Source: Coptis chinensis (lineage: Eukaryota > Streptophyta > Magnoliopsida > Ranunculales > Ranunculaceae). From it: DNA of 64,000 bases. The position numbers and the translations under genes were made by a program. How positions within the stretch are numbered: position 1 is the stretch's first letter; each line of letters begins with the position of its first letter. Location of the stretch: contig CM027381.1 of assembly GCA_015680905.1 (NCBI GenBank), positions 84,283,501-84,347,500 of the forward strand. The letters are read 5' to 3'. This document shows, piece after piece, positions 1-10,540 of this stretch. Under the pieces are notes generated by a model, which was given only the letters and a program-made list of their open reading frames with translations, searched no databases and had not been told where the DNA came from.

Positions 1-254
1 ACGACAATGTGGAATGAACGCCCCCCTCGTAGAAATAATTAGTTTGTCTTTATATGATATGATTTTATGATAAATATTTTTTTATGAAATTTCATCTTTG
101 TGGTATGTTAATAGTATTTTTTATTATTATTTTGAACAACTTTATTGGTTTCATTTTTTATCCATTTATTTGTTGGGGTCGGGTAATAATTAATAGGACT
201 AATTTTACATTGTAAATTAGATGAATATATTTTCAACTATTTTATTAAATAGGT

Positions 255-1258
255 ATGGAATCCCAATCTGAATCTGGACCAGAGTTTCAACAATTCGGTC
301 ATTTATTTTGGAATGACCCGGATGGACCAGTGATGTTTGGACACGTTAAATGAACAACCGTAAACAGGTAACAAAGGCCAAGGGGGATGGAAAGCTGTAG
401 CATATACAGCGGTGGTTAACAATGTGTTGCACATATGCAGAATGAAAATCACGAGTACCAATGCTAGAAACCGTTTGAAGACATGGAAGAAAATTGTGAG
501 TCAGTGCAGGAATTACTAGGTTTGAGTGGTTTTGGCTGGGATGACTGTAAGAAAACTGTTACTGCCGATGAGTCTGTTTGGACTGATGCTTTGAAGGTAT
601 TAGTTTTATGTATTACGTGTCATATTTTTTTTTTCCTAATATCCAATAAGAAGTAAACATTTAACACTTGTTATTTCATATTTGACAGGGAAGGAAACAT
701 TTGAAAAAACTAAAGGGCAAGGGAATTGAGAATTATGCAGAACTTCTTGAAGTGGTAGGGAATGATCAAGCAAATGGCTTGAGAGAGACAACTACAACCA
801 TGGCTGATGAAGACATGCATGCTAATGATGATACAGAAGACAATGTGAACATGGAGGATGCCGATGATAATGTTGGGGATGAGGACACAATGCCGCCTAC
901 TCCTGATTCGTCCTCATCCAACCCAATCCTTGCTCAACCAAATGACAAACTAAAGGGTCGTCGGTCTATGATTGCAGGGGTGCAACGTGAGATGGTTGGA
1001 ATGCGTAAGGAAATTGGTCGCATTGCAGGTGCTATGGAGTCGACAAATGAAATGAATGATTCTCTCTGGGCTCCTGTGAGGGAAGCTTTAAAAGCCTTTG
1101 CTGATGTGGATGAAGACATTAAAATTGAAGCTATGGAGTGGTTTGCTCAAGATGTTGAGAAGCGAAGAATGTTTCTCAATATGGACGAACATCAACGTCA
1201 ACGATGGCTCGTTAGGAAGTTTAATTACAACCCGATGCCATATCCAACTCAATTTTAG
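255..1258 (+). pseudogene. Myb/SANT-like domain gene, first copy, degenerate
   Basis: Two exon-like blocks, 255-596 and 689-1258, with GT at 597 and AG at 687-688. Block 1 holds the C-terminal half of a plant Myb/SANT-like domain (WKAVAY, RNRLKTWKK, SGFGWDD). Block 2 continues in frame (GKGIENYAELLEVVG), followed by an acidic, Asp/Asn/Met-rich linker and a helical tail ending at a TAG. This architecture is typical of L10-interacting-MYB-like proteins, many of which descend from the accessory protein of PIF/Harbinger transposons. The frame is broken: the ATG at 255 reaches a TGA at 351-353, and the conserved peptide needs frame changes near 388 and near 508. The ATG follows an acceptor-like AG/GT, the same arrangement as in the second copy downstream. 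Domain identity is clear; function is unknown. Confidence 0.6.
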
Positions 1259-1562
1259 TTGACATTTGGTATAAACTAAGGAACTACAGTTTAGTAGAAT
1301 AAAGTAGTGTGGAAAACACTTGTTTAACATTTAGGATTTATGATTTTTAGGTTCGTTAAACTTTTTATTCCTAGCTGGCGTTAGGAGATGGTTACATTGC
1401 TTAGGCTAATAAGTAGTCTTTTAATTATTAAGTCTTTAAAATAATTGATGTGCTAATGATGTTTGTTTATTAGTGTTTGTGTTTTGCTTTGTTAAACATT
1501 ATTTAGTTATATGAAATATTTACATATATAAATATTTGGTGTTAATACTTATTTAGACAGGT

Positions 1563-2058
1563 ATGCCAACTTTTTTACCACGTCGTCGTGTTATGTGGAC
1601 AACTGAAATGGACTCTGTTTTGGTGGACACATTGAGAGAGCTGGAAGATGACATAAATAGAAGGGGCTTTAGAATTATTTCTTTTTGTATTGCCAATAAA
1701 GTGAGTTGCATATGCGGTGTTGACGTCTCAGGTCCCAGTATTACAGGTCGGGTTCGTCAATGGAAAAAGATCAATGAGGATATACAAAAATTGATGTCAA
1801 TTGCAGGGTTTGCATGGGATGATGAAACAAATCAGGTACAAGCCGAGGAAGCTATTTGGAGCTCTCTATCAACAATGCCGGTACTACCAAATTATATATA
1901 CAAATATTCTATCTACATGCCATTTTAGTTAATACACATATGATTGACACATTTTGTAAATTTAACAGGAGAGAAGGCATTTGCTACGATATCTTGGAAG
2001 ATCACTTCCCCTGTACCAACGCTTTGCTGAATTTTTTAACGATCAAAATAATGAATGA
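1563..2058 (+). CDS. Myb/SANT-like domain protein, second copy (two exons)
   Basis: Exon 1 is 1563-1880 (106 codons) and exon 2 is 1969-2058 (29 codons plus TGA). The intron starts GT at 1881 and ends AG at 1967-1968. Splicing gives about 135 aa in one frame. Residues 10-105 form a Myb/SANT-like (Myb_DNA-bind_3 type) domain: a tryptophan-containing first helix (RVMWTTEMDSVLVDTL), a recognition segment (ITGRVRQWKKINEDIQ) and the hallmark GFAWDDE loop. The tail reads RSLPLYQRFAEFF, matching the pre-terminal motif of this family, which supports the splice over reading through the intron. It lies in tandem with the broken copy at 255-1258. Probably DNA-binding; such genes often derive from the Myb-like ORF of PIF/Harbinger elements. 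Expression cannot be judged. Confidence 0.55.
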
Positions 2059-2175
2059 GAATGAACCCCCTATTGAAAACCAATTATCTGAGGAGATTGG
2101 AGATCAAGTGCAACCTGACGATTGAAGAAATACCCTTCTATTTTTAAATATTTTTAGTTGATTTTTGAATTTCAG

Positions 2176-2180
<5 letters not shown>

Positions 2181-2223
<43 letters not shown>
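2181..2223. repeat. Poly(T) tract, about 43 nt
   Basis: Uninterrupted T run just downstream of the Myb-like gene. It could be the A-tail of a minus-strand retroposed sequence or slippage expansion. Its length is unreliable in any read technology. Confidence 0.8.
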
Positions 2224-2228
<5 letters not shown>

Positions 2229-2436
2229 CAATAAGTTTTTATGTACTTCTGTCTAAAGTACGTAAAAATTCTATGACAGGACATTTGTTTCTTATTTTTA
2301 TGCTACAACTATTTTTAAATAAATTGATGTTCTATAATTTTGACAATGCCCATTTTATATGTTAGCTTAGATAAATTATAATTGACGATGTATAATATGT
2401 TGTACTGTATAAAATTTGATCTTCAGATTTATATAT

Positions 2437-2687
2437 TGTGTTTGGAAAGACTATTATTTTGGTTTTGTGAAATATTTGACCAAAAAAAAATTAACAAAAA
2501 TGGTTTGGGAAATTAATGTGAGAATTCTTAGCAGCCAAACAACATGTGGGAAATTGACAGTGAGAATTACCGAGAATTCTCACAGTTTGCCAAACAACTA
2601 TAATTCTCACATAATCATGAGAATCGGATTCCATTAGAATTCTAACTCTCACGAGAATTCCATTTCTCGTTTCCAAACGCACCCTTA
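2437..2687. mobile_element. Possible MITE, about 250 bp
   Basis: The left end carries GTGTTTGGAAA and the right end TTTCCAAACGCAC, imperfect inverted copies of the GTGyGTTTGGAAA ends common in plant MITEs. The interior has several AGAATTCTCA-type palindromic words. I could not fix a target duplication. It lies between the Myb-like gene and the PPR gene. Confidence 0.35.
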
Positions 2688-2975
2688 GTTCAATTTGTTG
2701 GAACGTTTATTTGTCCTTCATTTTTTTTTTCTGATGGTGTTTTGTCCTTCATTTCAAAACGTACGATATAACCATCGAAGGTGCTGAGTAGGTTTGTAAC
2801 TTTGTATCATCTGCATGTCTGCATCTTGAAGGAAATTTCATATACACCAAACATATGAAAATGTATTTGAGGCGCCCTAATTTTTTAGGTCAAAGTCAAA
2901 GAAGACAAAATTACCCTTTATACAGCCGTTAAGCCGTTCATTTTTCAAAAAAATGAACAAAGAAAAAATACATTC

Positions 2976-3497
2976 GTGAAGAAAAACTACTACTACTACA
3001 ACACCATCCTCACTTTGCGAGAAAAATGCACAACCTTAAAACAGTTAAAACAAATACATGGATTAATGATAACCACATCACTAATCAAATCAATAATCCC
3101 ATTAAGTAAACTCATTGATTTTTTAACAAACAAAGAATCACCCCATGATTTACATTACGCCGAAACGGTTTTCGTTCGAATTAAAAAACCAAGTGTCTAT
3201 ATCTGGAACTCTATGATTAAAGAACGCTCTAATAGTAATTACCCGGCCAAATGGGGCATTGTTAATGTATTGAGAAATGCAAGTGTTGGGTTATACACCT
3301 GATCATTTCACATTTCCCTTTGTACTTAAAGCTTGCGTGGCGGTTTTGGATATTAGGTTTGGGAAATGTGCTCATAGTAGGATTTTAAAGAATGGGTATG
3401 AGTCAGATTTGTATAGTCGTTCTACCAGTTTGATGTATATGTATGTATGTTGTGCTGATTTGGGCAGTGGTGAAAAACTGTTTAGCAATCTAGATTA
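2976..3497 (+). pseudogene. PPR protein gene, N-terminal half (broken)
   Basis: Encodes the start of a PLS-class pentatricopeptide repeat protein, an organellar RNA-binding family. Recognisable features are the N-terminal LKQLKQIHGLMITTS, then VYIWNSMIK, GYTPDHFTFPFVLKAC and a partial following repeat. Three defects are visible: a frame change near 3252, an in-frame TGA at about 3269-3271 where the family usually has Arg (EMQVLGY follows directly), and an end in an unrelated stop at 3495-3497 after GSGEKLF. The rest of the gene reappears at 8091-9063. The 4.6 kb between is mostly mobile DNA, so this looks like one gene split by insertions. ATG 2976 fits the usual start just upstream of the first repeat. 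Confidence 0.75.
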
Positions 3498-3550
3498 ATA
3501 TATGTATCTAAGATCCAACTAAAAAAATAAAGCCTTGCCATCTGTGGAAG

Positions 3551-3759
3551 CAGTGTTTATGATTCCGAACGGAATATCGGAATTCCATCCAATATTTCAA
3601 TTTTTTAAAAAATTAGAAAAAACAATATATGGTTGAAATATTGATGATTTTGGAATTAGTTGAAATTCCGAATATGATATGGGTCGAAAATTTGAAATAT
3701 TATGAATTTCGGTTTTTAGATTTATCGGAATTCTAATAATTCCTAAATCCCAAACTATG
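3551..3759. mobile_element. hAT-type MITE, 209 bp, 8-bp TSD
   Basis: AT-rich element full of AATTCCG/CGGAATT words. Its right end, CCCAAACTATG, is the inverted counterpart of the left end, CAGTGTTTATGATT. Flanks TGTGGAAG (3543-3550) and TCTGGAAG (3760-3767) match 7/8, the TSD length of hAT elements. A relative with the same ends and interior words lies at 54153-54326. It sits in the interrupted region of the PPR gene. Confidence 0.6.
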
Positions 3760-3940
3760 TCTGGAAGTGAACCGTTGTGATCCTGCCCAAGCTAAAAGGG
3801 CATTTTGGGTGTTGAAAAATGTGGATAGAGAAACGTACAACTGGCTTTTTGTTGTTTGCCCAAAAAGGTGAGGGCCAGTCCCATAATTTCATAAACTCAC
3901 TTCATTTCTCTCACTTATAGCTCTCACCTCATTTTTCTTC

Positions 3941-4859
3941 GGGTCCTGTTACTGACGGACTCCATATTGTGTTGGGCAGACAAAAAAAAAAAAACAATTA
4001 TTACAAGTGTGTCATTGGTCCCAAAAAATCCAAAAAAAAAAAAAACAATTATTATAAGTGTGTCATTGGTCCCAAAAAATTGTTTTGTGTTGGACACTTC
4101 CCAAACCAACGTGAATTTCCCCTTTTCAACCCTTCTCTTATATTCTCTTGTCTTCTCTTCCATCATCCTAAATCTTAAACCATGAAAACTATACCTAACA
4201 CTAACATTAAACACTAGGGCTGAATATGCACATGACTAGGACTGAATATGCATGTGTACAGTGGTTGAATGAGAAAATTCAAAAACCCCAAGCTTAAACG
4301 ACTCGGCTAGGTCATTCGTTGTGCACACCAAACGGTCTGGTCACACCGTCTGGACTGAGTCTAAAACGATGTGGCCATGTCATTTGGGATTTGGACTTAG
4401 AAAAATCCCCAACGATATGGCCACACCGTTTGGACTAAGTCTCCAACGATATGGCCACACCGTTTGGACTAAGTCCCTAACGATATGCCACACCGTTTGG
4501 GATTTGAACTTTGAAAAAAATATAAAGTTCTATTTTTTGGCCTCTTGACCGGTGTAGGCACATCGTTTGGACTAAGTCCCAAACGTGTGGCCAAGTTGTT
4601 TGGGACTTAGTCTAAACGATGTGACCACACCGGCAAGTTTTTTTCTAAGTCCAAATCTCAAACGACATGGCCACATCGTTTTGGACTTAGTTCAAACGGT
4701 GTGACCAGACCGTTTGGTTTGCACAACGAACGACCTAGCCGGGTCGTTTAAGCTTGGGGTTTTCGAATTCAACTTTTTGGGACCAATGACACACTTGTAA
4801 TAATTGTTTTTTTTTTGGGTCTGCCCAACACAATATGGAGTCCGTCAGTAACAAATACC
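3941..4859. mobile_element. Mutator-like foldback MITE, 919 bp, 9-bp TSD
   Basis: Nearly the whole element folds on itself. The ends share GTTACTGACGGACTCCATAT (left from 3948, right inverted ending 4852), continuing inward into an inverted CAATTATTACAAGTGTG block. A second inner inverted pair, about 4272-4400 against 4640-4770, includes the words AAACGGTCTGGTCACACCG and CCCAAGCTTAAACGA. The centre holds tandem copies of a roughly 30-bp unit (ACGATATGGCCACACCG). Flanks TTTTTCTTC (3932-3940) and TTTTTCTTT (4860-4868) match 8/9, the TSD length of Mutator-like elements. The left arm has an internal 50-bp tandem duplication (about 3980-4080). No coding capacity. A transcript would form a long hairpin. 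Confidence 0.75.
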
Positions 4860-4868
4860 TTTTTCTTT

Positions 4869-5092
4869 AATGGTTTCAGCGGCTAGTTCTCCATGATTAG
4901 GAAAATTGCTTTTGGACGCAGCAAAGACGGTCATAGAAGAGATTTGGGGGAGAAGTGATAAAATATGTAAGTATTGTAAGTCACAGGTTGATGCAAAGAA
5001 GAGAGAAGAGAAAAACAAAAAACAACCTCATCACTCTAATAGTCTAATCTCAAGCTTCAGTCCAAGAAGTCAACGAAAAAAACCGTTGGCAG
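4869..5092. other. Lead-in to the poly(A)-unit array, no gene
   Basis: Contains a short open frame without recognisable domains and a purine-rich stretch, leading directly into the first array unit. No coding signal I can support. Confidence 0.4.
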
Positions 5093-6850
5093 AAAACTTT
5101 TTACTTTCAATGTTAATCTTTTATAGTTTTCTCCACATTCTAGTAGGGTTATAGACTTATAACATTATAGGAAGTTAACTCGTTATCATTATCAATAAAA
5201 TTTTCACTTTAAAAAAAAAAAAAACTTTTTACTTTCAATGTTAATCTTTTATAGTTTTCTCCACATGATAGTAAGATTATAGACTTATAACATTATAGGA
5301 AGTGTTAAACTGTTGTAGACTTGTAAACTAGAATATGTAGATATATAGACATATAGTAAAAGTATATATTCGTAAAACTCGTTATATATCATTATCAATA
5401 AAATTTCCACTTAAAAAAAATAAAATAAAAAACTTTTTACTTTCAATTAATGTTAATCTTTTATAGTTTTCTCCACATGATAATAGGATTATAGACTTAT
5501 AACATTATAGAAAGTTAGCAATTTGTTAAACTGTTGTAGACTTGTAAACTATAATATGTAGATATATAGACATATAGACATATAGTAAAAATATATATTT
5601 GTAAAACTCGTTATATATCATTATCAATAAAATTTTCACTTAAAAAAAAAACTTTTTACTTTTAATGTTAATTTTTTTTTTATAGTTTTCTCCATATGAT
5701 CATAGAGTTATAGACTTATAACATTATATAAAGTTAACTCGTTATCATTATCAATAAAATTTCCACTTAAAAAAAAAACTTTTTACTTTTAATGTTAATC
5801 TTTTATAGTTTTCTCCATATTATAGTAGGGTTAACTCTTGTAGACTTGTTAACTAGAATATGTAGATATATAGACATATAGTAAAAGTATATATTTGTAA
5901 AACTCGTTATATATCATTATCAATAAAATTTCCACTTAAACAAAAAAAAAAAAGTTTTACTTTTAATTTTAATCTTTCATAGTTTTCTCCACATGATAGT
6001 AGGGTTATAGACTTATAACATTATATGAAGTTAACAATTTGTTAAACTGTTGTAGACTTGTAAATTAGAATATGTAGATATATAGACATATAGTAAAAGC
6101 ATATATTTGTAAAACTTGTTATATATCATTATCAATAAAATTTCCACTTAAAAAAAACTTTTTTACTTTCAATGTTAATCTTTTATAGTTTTTTTTTTTT
6201 CATATGATAGTAGTGTTATAGACTTATAACATTATATGAAGTTAACAATTTGTTAAACTATTGTAGGCTTGTAAATTAGAATATGTAGATATATAGACAT
6301 ATAGTAAAAGCATATATTTGTAAAACTCGTTATATATCATTATCAATAAAATTTTCACTTAAAAAAAAACTTTTTACTTTCAATGTTAATCTTTTATAGT
6401 TTTTTCCATATGATAGTAAGGTTATAGACTTATAACATTATAGGAAGTTAACTCGTTATCATTATCAATAAAGTTTCCACTTAAAAAAAAAACTTTTTAC
6501 TTTTAGTTAATCTTTTATAGTTTTCACCACATGATAGTAGGGTTATAGACTTATAACATTATTTTATTCCGTTCAGTTTCAACACTTTTGAGTTCTTGAA
6601 ACAACAGTCTGTTGAGCTACTCAAGTGACTTCAAAAAGTTATGAACAGTAACGTTATGACAGCTGGTTCTAACGAGTTTGTCTTTAGAAGAATAGAATTT
6701 ACTATTCAGAAAGGACTTGCAGTGCAGCTTGTTGCATACTTGTCATAATTATTTGTAAAATTCGTTATCATTCATTATCAATCAAATTTCCACATTAAAA
6801 AAAAAAAAAAAAAAAAAAACACACTTTTTACTTTCAATGCTAATCTTTTA
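5093..6850 (+). repeat. Tandem array of poly(A)-terminated units (about 9-10 copies)
   Basis: Each unit starts ACTTTTTACTTTCAATGTTA and ends with TTATCAATAAAATTTCCACTT followed by 7-12 A. Starts fall near 5094, 5222, 5431, 5650, 5778, 5953, 6158, 6369, 6491 and 6823. Two unit sizes alternate irregularly, about 205-220 bp and about 122-130 bp, plus one of about 175 bp; the short form lacks the middle part (TGTAGACTTGTAAACTAGAA to the TATATAGACATATAG stretch). Every junction carries an AATAAA signal plus an A-run, so the array looks like repeated copies of an mRNA 3' end. Before the last partial copy, 6572-6748 holds a coding-like fragment with a related 3' tail. Confidence 0.8.
6572..6748 (+). 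pseudogene. C-terminal coding fragment of an unrecognised gene
   Basis: One frame reads a protein-like 58-residue segment with one internal TGA, ending at a TAA: it contains FEFLKQQSVELL, then MTAGSNEFVFRRIEFT and QKGLAVQLVAYLS. The sequence after the stop (TTCGTTATCATTCATTATCA, then AATTTCCACATT and a poly(A) run) resembles the 3' end of the surrounding tandem units. It may therefore be the last exon and 3'UTR of the gene whose 3' end was multiplied in the array. I do not recognise the protein. Composition and conserved-looking residue choice suggest real ancestry, but one stop and no start make it non-functional. Confidence 0.35.
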
Positions 6851-7595
6851 TTCATGTTCATGTTCATGTTCATATATATGAATGATTCTTCTTCACTCTT
6901 CTTTGGAATAACTTTCCATGGACGTTATGTGTTATGGATGGATGATGTGTTTATTGATCTATGCTTTTCAATCTCTTTATAGCAGGCGACTAAAACACGA
7001 CTGATATTCTTTTTTTGAGTACTAAGATTGAGAGAGGAATATGATTTGGAGAGAGGTGTTCAAGAACATGTTCTTGAATAAGCAGAAACACATGGCTGAG
7101 TTGTGATTGAAGTCATGATTTGTTCACTATCTGCTCTCAACCAAACACAACGTACTTCTCCATTCCTTCACTTTATCTTTGGTCACCAGTTTTTCACGGT
7201 TTGTGAAAGTAAAAACAAAACGTTGCTAAGAAATAGTTATTTGATCCAAACATTACGGACTATTTTCAAGTTCTAACGGGAGTCTGAACTCTGAATTACT
7301 AGTTAGTTGTTAACTTCTAAACACGTAGCAAGACTTTGCGAGTATGGGACATCTTAATACTTGAGTGAGTTACATGGGCTACCGGTGATGGACAAATTAT
7401 TCCTGAATTTTTTTTTCTGTTATTAAAAAACTTTCGTATGTGTCCAAATTATATAATTTGTAGTACATACGAAAAACAACAAGAGAGCCCATGTACGAAG
7501 TCCGAAACAATACAATGAGTACGTTGAAAGTTAGAACATCTGAATCCTGATTTTGAAGCAATAATAAGTACCTTCGTTAAGCAAACACTTAACAA
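6851..7595. other. AT-rich spacer, nothing recognised
   Basis: Opens with three GTTCAT-type hexamer repeats (about 6853-6872). No convincing coding, RNA gene or terminal repeats seen. Confidence 0.4.
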
Positions 7596-7604
7596 TTATA
7601 TATC

Positions 7605-8002
7605 GGGGATGATGGGGATGGTTATATGAACTCCACCTTATGGTGACTCTAAAGTTACTCCACTCATAATAGTGGACTTACAAGATGAATTGAGAGCTAA
7701 TTTTTTTAAGAGGATATACATTACATGATAGAGAACACCTCCACAAAAAATCAGCTCAATTGAATACATTTAACATTGTCAAAAGTTGTACCAAAATTAA
7801 AAGAATATTGGCCGTTGGATAACTTCATAAAATTATAAACGATTTTTGGCAAGATTGTACATCTTCAAATGAATTGATTTTTTGTGAGGATGATCTCTAT
7901 TGTGTGGAGAACATCTACACAAAAAATTAGATTCTAATTCATTATATTTAGTGGTGGATTTTTTTTGGAGTCATTTTAAGTGGAGTTCATATAACCATCC
8001 CC
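7605..8002. mobile_element. Mutator-like MITE, 398 bp, perfect 9-bp TSD
   Basis: Terminal inverted repeats GGGGATGGTTATATGAACTC (left copy from 7614, right copy inverted ending 8002). The left end has a duplicated GGGGATGAT lead. Flanks are identical 9-mers, TTATATATC at 7596-7604 and 8003-8011, diagnostic of Mutator-like transposition. The interior repeats the motif of 'CTCCACAAAAAAT' type near both ends, also seen in the MITEs at 38591 and 63542. It lies about 90 bp upstream of the second PPR half. Confidence 0.8.
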
Positions 8003-8090
8003 TTATATATCCACCATAAGAACCATAGTTTGACAATAAAAAATAACCACCACCAGGTGTAGCTTTTTGGCATTTCTTTAAACAAAAAGA

Positions 8091-9063
8091 ATGGATGTCC
8101 ATGAACGTGTTCGGCGAATTGGGTTTGATTCGAGATCAAATGTTATTCTTGGTATTGCAATTTTAGATAAGTATGCGAAATGTGGTAGCTTGAATGTTGC
8201 GAGGGCGTTGTTTAATGAGATGCCTGAAAGGAATGTTGTGGCTTGGAATTCAATGATTGGTGCCTATAATCAGTATGGTCGAGCTAACGATGCTCTGAAA
8301 CTATTTGTGGATATGCGGTTTGCTGGGTTTAGTCAAGATGAAGCGACTCTGTTGAGTTTATTTGGTTCTTGTGCTCATCTAGGAGCACTGAGGATGTTGC
8401 TGTCGGGACTTCTATCATGGATATGTATGCCAAGACAGGAGATACGGAGAGTGCTTTCCAAATTTTTAATGGTTTGTCCAGGAAAGATGTTACAGCATGG
8501 ACTAGCATGATCACAGGCTTCGCAATGCATGGACATGGTGAGGAAGCACTACATCTTTTTAGTGAAATGCTAAGAGATGGGAGTGTCACTCCTGATCACA
8601 TCACATTCATAGGAGTTCTTACTGCATGTAGCCATGCTGGTTTGGTTGATGAGGGATACAAACTTTCAACTCTATGAGAAATGTTTTTGGTCTCGTCCCA
8701 CTGGAAGACCACTATGGTTGCATGGTTGACCTTCTAAGTCGAGCTGGCAATCTAATGGAGGCAGAGAGTCTAGTCAAGACGATGCCAATTAAACCAAATA
8801 TGGCTGTCTGGGGCGCTCTTTTAAATGGCTGTGAGATCCATGACAATGTCGATTTAGCAGAAAAAGTTGAGAATCACATAATGGAGTTGAAACCTCGAGA
8901 TGGCAGAGTGTATGTGCTTCTAGCTAACATATATGCCAAGGCTGGAAGATGGGAAGGAGTCAAAAGGGTTAGGGATCTGATTAGACGTAAAAAATGTGGA
9001 AGAACATATGGTTCTAGCTCTATTGAACGTAAGGTGTTCAGTGTCATGAATGCTTCAAGATGA
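8091..9063 (+). pseudogene. PPR protein gene, C-terminal half with E motifs (frameshifted)
   Basis: Continues the PPR gene begun at 2976. Repeats are clear: AKCGSLNVARALFNEM, NVVAWNSMIGAYNQYG, DMYAKTGDTESAFQIF, DVTAWTSMITGFAMHGHG, TPDHITFIGVLTACSHAG, then the E-type end (HYGCMVDLLSRAG, MAVWGALLNGC, YVLLANIYAKAGRWEG). Two breaks interrupt it: a small deletion near 8390-8395, where the helper segment between LGALR and EDVAVGTSIM is lost, and a one-base loss near 8664, where KLFNSM would be expected and the frame runs to a TGA. The tail ends after the E domain without a DYW deaminase domain. Family role: site-specific organellar RNA binding, often editing. Here the gene is dead. Confidence 0.75.
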
Positions 9064-9969
9064 TAATGGAGAATTTACTGTTTCAATCTTCTTCAAGCAG
9101 AAGAGTAACCATGTTCAGTGAGTAGCAAACTTCCCACACAAGGTCGTGCAGAACCACCCTATTTCTTCAAAGGTTAAGTTCCTTTGTCGGGAGCTCACCA
9201 CTGTGGAAGCTATTAACAGAACAAAATTTTCTGTGTTATGTCCCTTTTCGAAACAGATGATCCTTTGCGATACAGATGTGGTCTCAGCTGATGAACAGCA
9301 GTGCTGATCAGTCCGTGGATACTCTTCTGCAAATTAAACTCTTTGAGTGACCAAGACTTCATTATGGGGCCTTTAAAAGGCGGATACATGTGGCGGCTAG
9401 TTTGCTATGACAGTGTGGTTATTAGGAAGCATTATGCTCCTGCTGATATTGGTAATCAAAATCAAAGCAGTACTTTGGCATTGGTGCTCAAGGTTCAATT
9501 ATTGGAAACACTGCTGCCATTTTGAAATGCTAATTTTCTAATGGGTCAAGCTACTGGGTGATAATGGAAGTTAAATTTTGGGCAATTTGTTGGTGACACA
9601 CTCATAACATGCTTCGTTGGTTCTACAGTGGAGGGAGTGGGATGAGCTTGCATTTCCCCATTGTGTGATCAAGCAGGGCCAAAGCAGCGAAAGAACCAGT
9701 CTTGATGATATCTGATCTTTTTGCCTGCAACTTCATGTCAGTTGGGGATTCATAGTGCCCAGGTACACTTTCAAAGGAGTGCAGCCTTTGAAAAGTTACA
9801 ATTAAGCAAGTGCTTCCTTTGAACTCTAGTCTCACAGTATAGAGGGAGACAATTTCTGACTGCCCCTTGTGCTAGAATTAGTCACTGATATTACCTATGT
9901 GGAAACTCAGGTTTAGCTACTCATTCAAAGTTTTCTTAATATAATGAAGTGTTGAGATTCTAGAGTGAT
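9064..9969 (+). other. Intergenic with weak exon-like fragments
   Basis: About 9140-9290 has an open segment with protein-like composition (VVQNHPISSKVKFLCREL, CPFSKQMILCDTDVVS) that I cannot assign. About 9471-9530 reads FGIGAQGSIIGNTAAIL in one frame. Because the DNA just downstream holds definite fragments of other genes on the same strand, these may also be fragments. No complete gene. Confidence 0.3.
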
Positions 9970-10250
9970 GGAATTGCTACATGGTGGCTAAACAATGAAG
10001 CAGTTGGGAAAGCCCTTCATGCAAAAGAGGTAGTAAGCAATTATGTTTGTTTATTTGTAATAATTTTATCCAGTACTAAAGATAGGTAGTGAGATCCTGA
10101 CTTCTCTTTTCGCATATCAAAACATTAGGAATACCTTAGTTTGGAATTTGGATCTATGTACGGGCTACATCATCTTGTGTCATCACCATTTGGGGAGCAT
10201 GCAAGTATCACAAGAATCTGACAGCAAGTGGATATCGGGAACTACGTGAA
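9970..10250 (+). pseudogene. Serine carboxypeptidase-like (SCPL) fragment
   Basis: Two exon-like pieces match the C-terminal third of plant serine carboxypeptidases. The first (9970-10029) reads ATWWLNNEAVGKALHAKE, the family's block following the catalytic region, and is followed by GT. The second (about 10137-10250) reads LDLCTGYI, then after a frame change CKYHKNLTASGYREL, matching the LCT...GSM.KYHKNLT..GYR segment of SCPL20-type enzymes. The catalytic Ser, Asp and His regions are not present. Family function is vacuolar or secreted peptidase or acyltransferase; this piece can do neither. It lies just upstream of aminopeptidase and nucleotide-sugar-transporter fragments on the same strand. 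Confidence 0.6.
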
Positions 10251-10540
10251 TGTAATATATATGATCCGGGTTTGAACCATGGTTCATGCACACAGAGCAC
10301 TTCTGTTAAAAGAGATTCTTATCCCAGAAAAGGTGTAGCATGTCTCTTATATATCTGTAGGTATCGGATTGACCAAAGAGGGATATATCTGACTAATATT
10401 TAGGTTGTTTTGAACCTTGATTTGAACGTCTGAGTGGCAATTTGTAGCAAATCCAATGCATACAAAAAAAAAAAAAAAACAGGGAATAATCTTAACAACA
10501 TGTGTATAAGGGGTATAACCTATGATATTTCATTTGTGGG

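Noticed and set aside
5093..6850. Regular repeats that could suggest a CRISPR-like array
   Set aside because: Units are 120-220 bp, AT-rich and nearly identical throughout with no unique spacers, in a plant genome.
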